This document shows, piece after piece, positions 1-12,029 of a stretch of DNA of 64,000 bases (position 1 is the first letter of the stretch; every line of letters starts with the position of its first letter). A program made the position numbers and the translations under genes. The stretch lies in the NCBI GenBank assembly GCA_025331125.1, contig JAOALB010000010.1, positions 1 to 64,000 on the forward strand. The letters run 5' to 3'. Below the pieces are notes generated by a model. It was not told the DNA's origin. It worked only from the letters and a program-made list of their open reading frames with translations, and did not search any database. This DNA is from Mycogone perniciosa (taxonomy: Eukaryota; Ascomycota; Sordariomycetes; Hypocreales; Hypocreaceae).

Positions 1-19
1 CCACCCCCCCCCCCCCCCC

Positions 20-57
<38 letters not shown>
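1..57. repeat. poly-C tract at window edge
   Basis: Bases 1-57 are almost pure C, interrupted by one A near base 3 and one T near base 20. The tract ends 7 bases before the stop codon of the first gene, so in that gene's sense it would be a poly-G run in the 3' UTR. A run this long at the very edge may be a genuine low-complexity tract or an assembly or sequencing artefact. The sequence alone cannot decide. Confidence 0.85.
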
Positions 58-63
58 AGGGAC

Positions 64-408
64 TCACAATTCCTCGTCTTCGCGAGCGTTGCCAAGATTC
101 CATGCCTTGACGACGAAGCTCTGGGTGGCTTCGACATACTTTTCGTTCTGAATGTCCCTGACACTGACACGAACACCGTCCTTGGTGAAGACAACATTCT
201 TGCGGCCCATGCGCTCGGATGCGGTGTGTCGGATCTGGATGAAGCTGAGGTAGATTTGATAGAGCATCCAGCCGCCACCGCTGACGAGGGCGATGGCGAT
301 TACGAGAGGGATGATTTGACTGATGAGGAGTCAATGCCAGAGAACAGGGTGTTTGAAGAAGAAGAACCAGTGCAAAGTGTGAACATCTTACCTCAATGCC
401 GATGCCAT
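64..408 (-). CDS. small single-pass membrane protein, unknown function
   Basis: Two exons, 392-408 and 64-319, with a 72 nt GT-AG intron between them, give a 90-residue protein. It begins MASALSQIIPLVIAIALVSG. A hydrophobic, Gly-rich segment at about residues 8-32 reads as one membrane helix or signal anchor. A basic and polar region follows (RMGRKNVVFTKDGVRVSVRD), with an acidic C-terminus (AREDEEL). I do not recognise the family. The first exon is only 17 nt, so the reading frame seen in the genome starts at an internal Met, and splicing is needed to recover the hydrophobic N-terminus. The splice model is supported by the clean frame and the resulting membrane segment. The size and layout suggest a small ER or mitochondrial membrane subunit, but that is inference only. 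Confidence 0.7.
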
Positions 409-1982
409 GATTGTTGACGAGACCACGCGACAGGGACAGGAATGTCGTTGGAGATGGCGACCGAGATATTGTAGGAATACGAGTAGAGGGGTCACCCTTG
501 GCGCGAACTGTAAGTTATCTGGAGCTCGCCAGGAGCGCAAACAGCAAACAGCGACGTCGGTTATATCAAGACAGAGAGAGGGGGGGAGAGAAGAATAAAA
601 AGCGGGTGAAACGAGAAGGGCTCAGCCTTGAGAAGAAGATGACGGGGATGAATGCATGTTCGATATTAATACTATTTGGTATCACGAGCTGGGGCTCATG
701 TTGAGTCGGCGCGCCATGGGTTCGTTCCATGAGGTACGCGCAGTGCGACAGTGGGCAAAAAGGGCGCTAATGTAGGGGGTCGGTGGGCTCTATGCCACTG
801 GAAGCATGGTGCCTACAGGAGGCCCCTTTAAGGGCTATACACCCTTGGTAGGAGGAGTACGGAGTACGGAGTACCACTACTAGCATTAGTGCTATCAAGA
901 GGGTGACAAAAGAATAAGGGACGGCTAAAAATGCACATGTCACCCAAGGGTTATTTGACTGAGTATTAGGGGCTTCTACTATTTTACTTTATTGTAATAT
1001 AAATATCAACTGGATATGAACTAACTATTGTGACCACAGTGAACCATTGCAACGAGGGCAATATAGAACAATCGGAGTTACTAGCTACAGTACTTATGTG
1101 TTTGCGGTCCCTCTTTTTTGTCACTCGCTTGACTCTGTATCTACTGTCCTCCATCGTTCACGACCTGGGAGTAGGTATCAATGGGGTGGAGATGACTTGC
1201 GCTGCAACAATCGGCGGAGACCTCAGACAAACAAGGCTCAGCAACATGTGGAACAAGCGAGCCAGGATCAATGATATTGCTAATCCGAGGTATGAACCGT
1301 GCCACAGCCAGCCAACCAGCCTCAGCCTCGGCGGAGTGTGACTTGTAGCACAAGTAGAGCAGCGAGCGCATTTGTGGCGCGGTCTCGATGATGGAGTGCC
1401 GACTATTGTGGCGAACCTAGAAGCAACATATTCTGAATCGTAGCCTGCGCATTCATAGATTTCCAGCATACGTAGGCTCATAACCCAATCAAATATTACT
1501 ATATCCTTTTATATTCGTTTTTCATTCGCTTTTTTTCTTGTCTCTGTTGCTGACTCCTGGCCTTTCATCCATTCCTACTCCGTACTCTTCATTAATAATG
1601 GCATCTTGACTTCTTAGTGTCTCTCTAGCCACTTACACCCCTCCTTTTGTGGCCCGGGAGGCGGTGTCCTGTTGTCTGCGAAAAGGACACACTGCTGGAC
1701 AGCAGTGATGACAGCTTGCTCTGCCCACCAACAACCGAGCTCTTCTACCTCACGCTGCCAGCCCACCTCAGCGACCGACTTCGACCTCGATCTACCTCCA
1801 TACTCCAAACGTCGATCTCGATCTCGGCGTCTTGATAATTCCATCTCACAGCGCCTGCACTCGCTGCAGAGCTGTCTCCCTTCAGCCCTCGCCGCCCAGC
1901 CCTTCATCGTCTACCCACAACTACATCCACATCGCCATTCGATCGCGCCGCCAGCCGCCCTCCTTCCGACTCGTTTCACATC
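409..1982. other. intergenic: divergent promoter region of small membrane gene and SEC24
   Basis: No convincing gene is present. The stretch holds three tandem GGAGTAC copies at 854-874, AT-rich sequence at 960-1020, and a pyrimidine-rich leader just upstream of SEC24 (about 1500-1980), as expected for a fungal 5' UTR or promoter. Short open frames here overlap on both strands and lack protein-like composition. Confidence 0.6.
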
Positions 1983-4955
1983 ATGTCGGCGCCACCCGGT
2001 GATGGCTACGGCCAGCATTATGAACAGGAGCAGGCTTTTGATGGCCAGGCCGCCCAGCCTGCTCCACACCCAGACGTAGCAGGCGCGGGCAAGAAAAAGA
2101 AGCGAGGATATGCAGCTCAGGCTTTCGAGGTTGGCACGGGGGCCAATGCTATCGCCGGTGGTCAGATTCAAGGTGGGGGACAGCCGTACGGCATGCCGCC
2201 GGTTCAGTCTGCCGCTTCCTACGGAGCCTATCCCCAGAACGAACCCAAACCCATCGCCGGCGCCGCAGCCACTCCCGGATACCAATACTCACAAGCTGGT
2301 TATGGCGCACCGCAACCAGCCGGGTCCCCACAAGCTCCATACGGCGGTTACCAAGCTCCGGATCAGGGCTATCCCGCCTCTGGTACCCAGCAGCCTGTGG
2401 CCAGTGTTGCAGGCATCACCCAGGGCATGGCCGGCATGCACATGGGCAGCGGCCAACCTCAACAGTCTCCCCAGCAAATCGCCCAGGGAGCCCGACCTGC
2501 TGTTCTCAACCAGTTGTATCCGACCGATCTTCTGGCCCAGCCATTCAATGTCTCCGAGCTGGAATTGCCTCCTCCTCCGATTGTTCTCCCCCCGAACGTA
2601 AGATTCGCTTCCCCGTCACGGTTAGTCCAAGGCAGCTGCTAACGTCATCTCCTCAGACAAGCGTAACCCCTTCACCAGAAGCCAATTGCTCCTCACGATA
2701 CATTCGCTCTACACTTAATGCTATTCCCACTACAAACTCATTGTTGAAGAAGTCCAAGCTACCACTTGCGCTTGTTATTCAGCCATATGGGGCTCTGCAC
2801 GATGATGAGGATCCGATACCCGTTGTTCAGGACCAAGTCATCTCACGGTGTCGAAGATGTCGGACGTACATCAACCCATTTGTCACTTTCCTCGACCACG
2901 GCCACCGCTGGCGTTGCAACATGTGTAACCTGAGCAACGATGTTCCCCAGGCTTTCGATTGGGATGCTGCTGCGCAACAAACCGTCGACCGATGGCAGCG
3001 CCATGAGCTTAATCACTCCGTTGTCGAGTTTGTCGCTCCTCAGGAATACATGGTCCGACCACCCCAGCCCCTGGTCTATCTCTTCTGCTTCGACGTGAGC
3101 TACGCGGCCATTTCTAACGGTCTTCTTGCTACGAGCGCTCGAACCATTCTGGACAGTCTTAACAGGATACCTAATGCGGATCGACGGACTCGACTGGGTT
3201 TCTTGGCTGTGGATTCTAGCCTGCACTACTTCTCGATCCCCAAGGACTCTGATGAGAACGGCGAGACCAGCATGCTGGTGGTCAGCGATCTCGATGAGCC
3301 TTTCTTGCCCGTGCCTCACGACCTGCTTGTTCCCCTGACTGAGAGTCGCCAGAGCATCGAGAAGTTCTTGCAGAAGTTGCCAGACATGTTTCAGAACAAC
3401 CAAAGCAATGGCTCCTGCATGGGTTCTGCTCTTCGAGCCGGACACAAGCTCATCTCTGCTCTTGGTGGTAAGATCGTTGTCCTGACGGCCTCTCTGCCCA
3501 ACGTTGGAGTCGGCAAGTTGGACATGAGAGAGGATAAGAAACTCCTAGGAACCTCCAAGGAAGGCAGCCTGCTGCAAACTTCAAACAGTTTTTACAAAAG
3601 CTTTGCGGTCGAGTGTTCTAAGAATCAGGTTTCGATCGATATGTTTTTGTTCTCTTCCCAGTACCAAGATGTGGCCTCTCTGAGCAACCTCCCAAGATAT
3701 ACAGGTGGTCAGACTTGGTTCTACCCTGGCTGGCACGCATCACGGCCTGAAGATGCCCTGAAGTTTGCCTCCGAGTTTAGCGACTACTTGTCCTCTGAGA
3801 TTGGATTGGAGGCTGTACTCCGAGTCCGAGCGACCACAGGCTTGCGCATGAACACCTTCTATGGAAACTTCTTCAACCGCAGTTCAGATCTCTGCGCATT
3901 CCCTGCGTTTCCCCGTGATCAGTGCTACGTGGTCGAAGTTGCCATTGATGAGAACCTCACTAAGAATGTTGTTTGCCTTCAAGCCGCAGTCTTGCACACG
4001 ACATGCAACGGTGAGCGGCGTATTAGAGTGTTGACTTTGGCCATCCCAACCACCACGAACCTCTCGGATCTATACGCCTCTGCCGACCAGTCTGCTATCA
4101 CCACCTACTTCAGCCACAAGGCCGTGGAGCGGGCTCTTGGCAGTGGTCTGGACGCGGCCCGGGACGCTCTGTTGGCCAAGCTTACCGAGCTTCTGCAGAC
4201 ATTCAAGAAGGAGCTCGCGGGTGGCAGCATGGGGGGCGGTCTGCAGTTCCCTGCCAACCTTCGCGGGCTTCCTCTCCTCTTCCTTGGCTTGACCAAGAAT
4301 GTCGGCCTGCGGAAGTCTGCGCAGATTCCCTCCGACATCAGATCAGCTGCGCTGTGTCTTCTGTCTACTCTGCCTGTCCCACTTCTGATGCGATATATCT
4401 ACCCCAGACTGTACTCTTTGCACGACATGCCGGACAATGCCGGAGTTCCGGACGAGGTGACAGGCCATATTTTGCTCCCCCCAGCACATAATGTATCTTC
4501 AGATAAGTTAGTGCCGTACGGCCTCTACCTCATCGACGATGGACAGACGCAGTTCCTGTGGGTCGGCCGAGATGCTGTGCCCCAACTGATTGCCGATGTC
4601 TTTGGAGTAGAAGACCGAACACAGGTTCACGTTGGCAAGGGACGAGTACCTGAGCTGGAGAACGACTTCAACGAACGGGTAAGGGCGGTGATCCAAAAGA
4701 GCAGGGATCACAGGGCACTGGGAGTGGGGAGCATCACGGTGCCACACCTCTACATTGTACGGGACGACGGCGAGCCCAGTCTCAAGTTGTGGGCGCAGAC
4801 CTTGCTAGTGGAGGACCGGACGGATCAAGGGGCCAGTGCTGCACAGTGGCTAGGCTCCCTTCGAGAAAAGGTAAGTTGATAGTCTTGTCTTGCCAGACAC
4901 AAAATGAGTTGTAGTGTGGGATCAACTGACACGGTGGAAACAGGTTGTGCAGTAG
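1983..4955 (+). CDS. SEC24: COPII coat cargo-adaptor subunit Sec24
   Basis: Three exons (1983-2597, 2657-4870, 4944-4955) encode 946 residues. Sec24 pairs with Sec23 on Sar1-GTP at ER exit sites, selects cargo and forms the inner COPII coat. The N-terminal 200 residues are Gly/Pro/Gln-rich and disordered, with a basic KKKKR patch, as in other Sec24 proteins. A zinc finger follows with C270, C273, C292 and C295 (C-X2-C-X18-C-X2-C). Trunk, beta-sandwich, helical and gelsolin-like segments come next. The gelsolin part is recognisable in YGLYLIDDGQTQFLWVGRD. The last exon is only 12 nt. Reading straight through the donor would end the protein at EKVS, whereas splicing gives EKVVQ, which matches my memory of fungal Sec24 C-termini. 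The start is the first ATG of the long frame. Confidence 0.95.
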
Positions 4956-7261
4956 AGCTCCGAGAAATGTAAGTATTGATATGAGGCTTGTATAGACGGG
5001 AGGTAGGGGAAGCCCTGGGGTCAGATATGCAGAAGTGTGCGCAGAAGATGGGGTTGCGGCTAATAGGAGGCGGGCAATATTTGACGTAGTGAGAAATTTC
5101 AGCGAGCTTCGTATCTAACAAGCCTGCACATGAGAAGAAATGTCAGCGAAAGGGGTGCCGATTTACGATGTCGGGAAGGGGCTGGCACAAGGATGACCGT
5201 ATGATATGACCAACGAGGTACAGATGTAGTAGTACGTAGAAAAAGATATGTCTGGTTTATTTCTTTATTCCTTTCTTTAGTCTTGCCCGACACAGGAGCA
5301 GGCCGTAGTCCTAAGCAGTAAGCCAAGGGTCGGTAGTTTCTATTACCGATGTCTGTTTTGAAATGTGAGAGCAGGGCGCTTAGGATCTACTACTACTACT
5401 GCTACTGCTATTACTGCTCCTACCACCTACTAGCATTCCTATGTGCCAGAACGTTGGTGGATAATATTAGCGGAACGACGATAGCGGCCCGTAGGACGGA
5501 TATTGGACTGTTGGTTAAAACCAAAAGGTGGAGCGAGAGATCGTGCGGTGTTGGCCAACGTTTCTATTTGCAACACTGGAGACGCTAAAGGGTTCTGTCA
5601 CAAATATAAATGGGACCGCAAGAGGAGGTGGAAGGCGAGGAAGCGCCTTGACCAGCCAATGAAGATGAGGAGTAGGCGCTTTTAGGGGAAAGAAAATGAC
5701 AGATGCAGTGAAAGTGGGCAAATGGGAGGAGCCAATTGATGAATGAGGCTGGGGGTGGTACTATTAACTTGGTGATGGTGGGGAGAGGTGGAAGGTGAAA
5801 CTGGATTGAGGAGTAGTAGTAATACTAGGAGGAGTAGTAGTATGAGAATTCTGATTCTTGTCATGGGATGGCGATGGATGACAAGTCCGCTCGCTGATGA
5901 GTATATGTAGTTAGTTGCCTGCGTACTGGACGAAAGGCATTGAACGAAATGCCCTATTATAATACTCGTAGAGATGGAGATAGATCCATGGCCTCTAACA
6001 TGAACCACCTGGGAGAATAGGCACCCCTGTACGGAGCATTACCTACTAGACTTGTAAAGGCAGTACTAGTAATACTAGTAGTACGAAGGACTAGTCGTGG
6101 GAAGCACATGCAGATGCCATTCCGTCCATTGCATTATTACATCTCTTTCATCCAGCGGAAGCGCCTTTCCTCCCCTTTTCCGTATTTACCCTTTGCATCC
6201 ATAGGTACGATACCTCGACTAGAGTCCGAACTCTCTCATATGTACCTAGCGACAGGCATAATCCCGCCCTCAAGCCACGACTTCGAGCGTATTTAGAGAA
6301 CCGTTGCAGAGGGAAATCAAGTCAGGTGCGATTTCCCATGAAGCTACTCCGTACTCTTTGCCTTCTTGGTTACAAGGGGTGAGGGGCAGGTTGCATCTTC
6401 TGTTGGCGTTGGTGCAACGCCTCTTTTCTGTGGTTTATTTCACGGCTCTTCCCGAACCATTTCGCCATGTTCCTCCATATTTATTCGTTGCCTCTCCCGA
6501 GACCGCGTTGATTCTTCGTGTTGGTCGCTAATCAATACTATTTGCTGGCCAGCTTTCCATACCTCTACTACTACCTATCGCCTCACAAGACACGTCGCTC
6601 CCCCCACCTCGCGAGCAAACGCAAACGTATGTAAAGCCCAACAACAGCACGACCCCGCAGCCTGACTGGCTTGTACCTTTTATTACGGAGTACCTAGTTA
6701 ACACACCAAAGGGTCCACGCCCATAATACTACTACTACTCCGTACTACCTACTACTTCGTACTCCGCTGCGAGAGCCCTCTGATCATCGTCTTTGCACGA
6801 CGAGGCCCGAGCGGAGGCGTTGAACCTTGGCTGCGACGGAATCAAAGCGCCTTTCCTTTCCCCAGCTTCACGATCTAATCTTTATCTTTGTCGCGAGCCG
6901 TCAGCCCCCTGATCGACTCGGCCACCGCACCCAAGTGCCTGAGCACCATTTTGCTCCTGTTTGTGCTCCCAGTATTAGCTCGAGGTGCAACCTAATAACT
7001 GTCGCCCAGCGGAGTTCCAGTTAGCTACCCCGACCCTCGTCGACGGCGCAACTAGACCCAGAGGAGCGGTTCCGCGACTTGAACCCGCCTCTTATCCCGG
7101 TGCCACGAAGCGTATTCCCCTGAGTTTCGCTGCTGGGCAACAAAGCCGCTGCTCCCAGTTCAGTACCTACTGGTCAGCTCGATAAATAGACATCCCTAGA
7201 TAAGGCTACCGTCAACTTGCTGCTTGCTCGTTACCCGGCCACAAACGTCATCACCGCCACC
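4956..7261. other. intergenic: SEC24 3' region and MAP kinase promoter
   Basis: No gene can be supported in these 2.3 kb. The interval holds CTA/CTG triplet runs at about 5388-5440, AGT/ATT triplets at about 5810-5850 and 6060-6090, and a dense group of TACTCCGTA/TACTTCGTA motifs at about 6720-6775. The last 600 bases are moderately pyrimidine-rich, consistent with a long 5' leader for the MAP kinase. The small open frames present are low-complexity and unlike proteins. Confidence 0.55.
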
Positions 7262-8564
7262 ATGTCTCGTTCGAACCCGCCCAATAGTGCGTCGGCATCT
7301 CGCAAGATCTCTTTCAATGTCAGCGAGCAGTATGATATTCAGGATGTTGTTGGTGAAGGCGCCTACGGAGTGGTATGGTAAGTCTGCCGTCTGCTTCAAC
7401 CCCTCACCGAGTCCACACGCTTGTGCTTACAGCTCTGCCCGCCAACAGCTCTGCCATACACAAGCCATCCGGCCAGAAAGTCGCTATCAAGAAGATCACG
7501 CCTTTTGACCACTCCATGTTCTGCTTGCGAACTTTGCGAGAAATGAAATTACTGCGCTACTTCAATCACGAAAACATCATCTCCATCCTCGACATCCAAA
7601 AACCCCGAAACTACGAGAGCTTCAATGAAGTCTATCTTATTCAAGTACAACCGCCCATGTCCCCTGTTCCTGCAACTAGCAGAGCCCCCGAGATTCCATA
7701 TACCCTCATGCTAACCAATCCCATGTAGGAGCTGATGGAAACGGATATGCACAGAGTGATCCGCACCCAGGATCTATCCGACGACCATTGCCAGTACTTC
7801 ATCTACCAGACGCTACGCGCTCTCAAGGCCATGCACTCGGCCAATGTGCTCCACAGAGACCTTAAGCCCTCGAACCTCCTCCTGAACGCTAACTGTGATT
7901 TGAAAGTCTGTGACTTTGGTCTCGCCCGATCTGCGGCCTCGCAGGAGGACAACTCGGGATTCATGACTGAATATGTTGCAACTCGTTGGTACCGTGCGCC
8001 AGAGATCATGTTAACCTTTAAGGAATACACAAAGGCCATCGACGTATGGTCTGTGGGGTGTATTTTGGCCGAGATGCTGAGTGGCAAGCCATTGTTCCCC
8101 GGCAAGGACTGTGAGTTTTTGAGCCCAGTAACAATCAAGCAGAGACGAAACTCTTTTTTTTTGGTGCTGACCAGGTCCGCTCCGCAGATCATCACCAATT
8201 GACGCTTATCCTGGACGTGCTCGGCACACCGACAATGGAGGACTACTACGGCATCAAGTCCCGCCGTGCTCGAGAATACATCCGCTCGCTACCATTCAAA
8301 AAGAAGGTGCCATTCCGATCTCTCTTCCCCAAGACCTCTGATCTGGCTCTTGATCTTCTGGAGAAGCTCCTGGCATTCAACCCTGTCAAGCGTATCACGG
8401 TGGAGGAGGCTCTCAAGCACCCTTACCTTGAGCCATACCACGACCCCGATGACGAGCCCACGGCGCCACCGATCCCGGAGGAGTTCTTTGATTTCGACAA
8501 GCACAAGGACACCTTGAGCAAGGAGCAGCTAAAGCAATTGATCTACCAGGAAATCATGCGGTAG
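7262..8564 (+). CDS. PMK1: Fus3/Kss1-class MAP kinase (Pmk1/Fmk1 type)
   Basis: Four exons (7262-7377, 7449-7644, 7729-8110, 8188-8564) encode 356 residues, the usual length for this class. The kinase is the terminal MAPK of the pheromone/filamentation cascade. In filamentous ascomycetes it controls hyphal fusion, mating and, in pathogens, infection structures. Visible motifs are the glycine loop GEGAYGVV, the ATP lysine in VAIKK (K53), the catalytic HRDLKPSN, DFGLA, and the activation lip T184-E-Y186 that defines ERK-type MAPKs. The N-terminus MSRSNPPN and the fully conserved core match Sordariomycete Pmk1/Fmk1 as I remember them. Intron 1 splits the Cys codon after GVV, and all phases are consistent. 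A clean start in good context and conserved introns make this a secure call. Confidence 0.97.
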
Positions 8565-9498
8565 ACCCACCTGCACGGTCATAGTACATAGAGGATCTAT
8601 AGAGCATGTCCTAGTTATTTGAAGGGAAGGGAAGGGAATGAAAGGATGAGCAAGGGACTGCGCACCGTTGGGGCAGATTGGAATGGCTATAAGAAGATGA
8701 AGGTAATGGGAAATGAATATGTTGATTTTGAGTTTCTTTGCGTCTATACTCCAACCACACCTCATCGACTCTTGGCCTCTGGTTTCCATGATCAAATGAA
8801 TGAACCGATGGGTGGATTATTCGAATGATATCCAAATGCGCGTGGATATGAAAGTCGAGCAAGAGCCTATCTGATGGTGATGTCAGACATGTGCTGTCAT
8901 TGGAGAAACGAGCATGCATCTGTAGTTTAGTTATGAAGTCTATTAAATGATGCCTTTTGGGTTATTCGTGAGCCAAGGCGCCTAGTGCTGGGCAAATGAT
9001 GCCATTAACCATTGTGATAGAGAATGGGCTAATACTCTATACCTACCGTACGATGCGCGTCGGCCTTGGGCGGCCAAGGGTATTAAGTAACAGTCTAGTT
9101 TCGGCAATCTGCGGGGCAAAGGGTGATCGACACTATCCAGCTTTTGTCGCCCCACTGTAAAAGTACGTCAGTTCCCCAGCCCTGCCCTTCAACAGCTTCG
9201 ACGCAGGTACTTGAACATACCCGTACACACACACGTACAAACACATACCTCCATCTTTACGTGCCTGCAATACGGGGACCCTTTTGATGATACATTATTC
9301 ATCTCTTTTGGCGTTTCTTAGGATATCCTTCTATTCACCTGTCACAGACGCCTCAGTTCTGGTGCTACAATAGATTCAGCGCGCCTACGTCGCCCAATCC
9401 AGACGTTGACGTCTAATTTGGCCAACACTGGTGCTGCCAGAGAGCCAGTACCAGCTCCCGCACTCCTAAGGAACCTATCCGACTCGTTCGTGGAAAGC
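8565..9498. other. intergenic: MAP kinase 3' region and OXR1 upstream region
   Basis: No separate gene is visible. A short CA-rich run lies near 9217-9250. An ATG at 9287 opens a 28-codon frame ending at 9373, a possible upstream ORF of OXR1. From about 9322 the OXR1 frame itself is already open without an ATG, so part of 9322-9498 may be OXR1 coding sequence joined to an unseen upstream exon. Confidence 0.5.
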
Positions 9499-10399
9499 AT
9501 GTGGACGGGGTTAATACGGCGCTTCTCGTCAGAAGACACGAACATCCCAAGCCAACTAGACGAATCATATGGCAACGGCCACCATGAAGCCCCCAAGGAC
9601 GGCATCAACGACGTCTTCACGCCAGTGAGGCGCACCGTGAGCCCCTTCCGGCCCCCTCCCCTGGATCCCGTGGTCCTCCATGGCTACAAGGATAGCACAC
9701 CAGGTGCCTCCAGGCTGCTGACGCCCACAGTAGCCGAAGAGATTCGGACCATGGTGCCGGAGCGGCTGCGCATCACCGAGGACTGGCGCCTCGTGTACAG
9801 CCTTGAGCAGGATGGTTCGAGTCTGGCTACGCTGTATCAGAGATGCAGGAACTACGCGGGCTTGAGGGTGGGTTTTGTACTCGTGGTTAAAGACCAGGAG
9901 GGTGGGGTGGGTGCTGCCGCTTACATATCTACGTCCATCCAATACTGACTGACGTTCGGAATAGACATTTGGCGCATATCTCTCAGAATACCCCCACCCG
10001 GCACCTTCATACTTTGGCAACGGCGAGTGCTTCCTTTGGCAGGTCTCGACACTGACGTCCCTACCGCCACCTCCCTCGGCCGATACGATAAACATGACAC
10101 GCAGCACGACGCTCGCCCCGCCGCGATCCGGTACATCAACGCCAGGCTCGGTGGATACGACTCCTGGCATCCGCTTCAAGGCATTTCCCTATAGCGGCCT
10201 CAATGATTTCTATATCAACTGCGAGACTGGGTTCCTGAGTGTCGGGTCCGGCGGTGGGCATTATGGCTTGTGGCTAGACGACTCACTTGATGTGGGACAC
10301 AGCTCCATATGCGAGACGTTTGGAAACGAGCCTCTAAGCGACGTTGGAGCCAAGTTTGGTATTATAGGCGTGGAGTTGTGGGTTATTGGCGCCTCCTGA
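9499..10399 (+). CDS. OXR1: oxidation-resistance protein, TLDc domain
   Basis: Two exons are clear, 9499-9906 and 9965-10399, joined by a 58 nt intron that restores EGGTFGAYLSEY. The TLDc domain runs from about ASRLLTPTVAEEI to the C-terminus (GVELWVIGAS), with typical blocks WRLVYSLEQDGSSLATLY, GNGECFLWQ and GGGHYGLWLD. Oxr1/TLDc proteins protect against oxidative damage, and some act on the V-ATPase. The N-terminus is uncertain. The first in-frame ATG is 9499 (MWTGLIRRFSSED), but the frame stays open upstream to about 9322 with plausible residues (LLRNLSDSFVES), and no ATG occurs there. A small upstream exon spliced into 9322-9400 is likely. From 9499 the protein has 280 residues. Confidence 0.85.
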
Positions 10400-10985
10400 A
10401 TTGGTTGCCATCTTCCTTGACCTTGATGAGCGAAACGGTGAATCTACTCTCCTCTCCCCCATTCATCCGCTCTCTGCTCTTTTCTTCTTTTTTTCTTCTC
10501 TTTTTCCATACTGGGTATCCAGCGAAGATCTTCTTTCTTTCAGCTAATCACCATGGTGTCGCTGGCGTTTTCGACAATTACGGGGGAGTTTTTTTTCTTT
10601 TTCTTTTTTTGGAACTTGAGGGATGCATCCCTATCTTGCATATTGCGTTTGTTTCCCTTCGTGTCTGTCCATCGTGGGATCAGGGAAAGAAAGGCCGTGG
10701 AAAATCGTGCACGTCTAGGCTGGAATCTATGGGACGATGAGATTGTGGGCTATGTTAATGGCAACCAGAATGATGGGAATCAACCCCTAGTAATGTGGAA
10801 ACGCAAAAATTATGCTTCAATGATGAAGATTTTTGTCTAGACTGACAGTTAGTATACATGATACCCAAAAAATTCAAACAGGGGCCACACCTCTCACATC
10901 AACTTTTTACTCATACAGTGGCTGTTAGAACAGCTGTATGGCCCGTTGTCAAATATTGATCCCCCTCTTGTTCTTTTCCCCCCCA
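10400..10985. other. intergenic: convergent OXR1/HEM4 3' regions
   Basis: This is shared 3' space between two converging genes. It contains T- and CT-rich runs at about 10450-10620 that fit a 3' UTR and poly(A) signals. Open frames here (for example around 10553-10840) are low-complexity. I see no gene. Confidence 0.55.
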
Positions 10986-12029
10986 TCAATTCTCTGCTAG
11001 CCTTCTTTTTGATTCAAAATTTACGATGCCTTGTAGTACCCCTTCAGGGCTTGGCGTCTTGGCACAAACGTCGGGCTCAAAGCCAAACGTGCTGACCAGA
11101 TGGTTTCTAGTTGTGGGGCCTATTGTAGCGATGAATGTCTTGCAGTCTCGTACTTTCGGTATAAACTTTCCTGTAACTTCGTCTAGCAGGCCGAGGCCGC
11201 GGAGCATGCTATCACAACCCGTAGGGGAGAAGATGATGATCCATCTCGAAGGGCTTGAGTGACTGTCTCTCAGGGCGACAGAGAAGTCCTCGGGGAAAGA
11301 CTCCATCACGCCGGTTCCGTAAACGACTTCTTCTACAACATCGATACTCCGATTCTCAGCCAGGGATTCGTCCATCAATGTACGGGGAATGATATCTCTA
11401 CGTTGTTCTCCCACAAGGAAGAGAAGAGGAGGCAGCTTGGACAGTCTGTCTTTGCTGTACCATTCGGCGTAGTGCTCGAGAATAAAGTGCGCGAGAGCGT
11501 CGCCGTTACCGGTGTGACTACCGAAAATTTGTAGGGGTGGCTGCTGGGGGATAGCCTCGATTGCGCGGGTGGTGGCAGGGCCTACGCTGTAGATGGGGAC
11601 ATGTTGGAGGTGAAGCCATTCCGAATCCCCTTTTGATGCTCAAAGTCAGTGTTGGAGGAACTGATTCCATAGAGGAAAAACTGGGGAGTTATGTATCAAA
11701 TGGGTACCTCCGTTGCCGCTGTCCTCTTTGACGATATATGTAAATGCTTCGACAGCCCGTTGTGAGGTGAAGATGAGCCCTCCAAAGTCACAGTTTTGGC
11801 TTGTCCCTATGCGGCGCTCTCGGAGCAAGAGTCGAAGTTTGTCTAAGCCTTGTTCCTCAAACTTGTGCTTCAAAACAGGCACGAAGCGCGGGACGAAGCG
11901 GTGGTTGTCAAAGGGAGCTGAGAGAAGCTCTTCGTACGAATCAGCCGGGGTGGACTTGGTCTTGAGGAGCAAGACTGGAATGGGCTGGGCCAGAGCCGCG
12001 GCTGTGGCATCAGGGGCAGATAATGGCAT
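10986..12029 (-). CDS. HEM4: uroporphyrinogen-III synthase
   Basis: Two exons (11708-12029 and 10986-11629) encode 321 residues, the fungal size for this enzyme. It closes and isomerises the linear tetrapyrrole hydroxymethylbilane to uroporphyrinogen III, the committed step to heme and siroheme. Supporting segments are PIPVLLLKTKSTPADSYEEL at the N-terminus, FGGLIFTSQRAVEAF, VPIYSVGPATTRAIEA, PPLLFLVGEQRRDIIP, and the C-terminal IATIGPTTRNHLVSTFGFEP with AKTPSPEGVLQGI, all characteristic of the HemD fold. The intron acceptor that keeps frame is the AG at 11630-11631. I chose ATG 12029 (MPLSAPDATA). The frame is open further upstream but has no better start. The gene is divergent from ERV1. 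Confidence 0.93.

Noticed and set aside
2843..3445. 200-codon frame antisense to SEC24
   Set aside because: It overlaps the zinc finger and trunk coding sequence of SEC24 and has no recognisable domain.
9565..10179. 204-codon frame antisense to OXR1
   Set aside because: It spans both OXR1 exons and the intron in antisense. The composition is shadow-like, so it was rejected as a gene.
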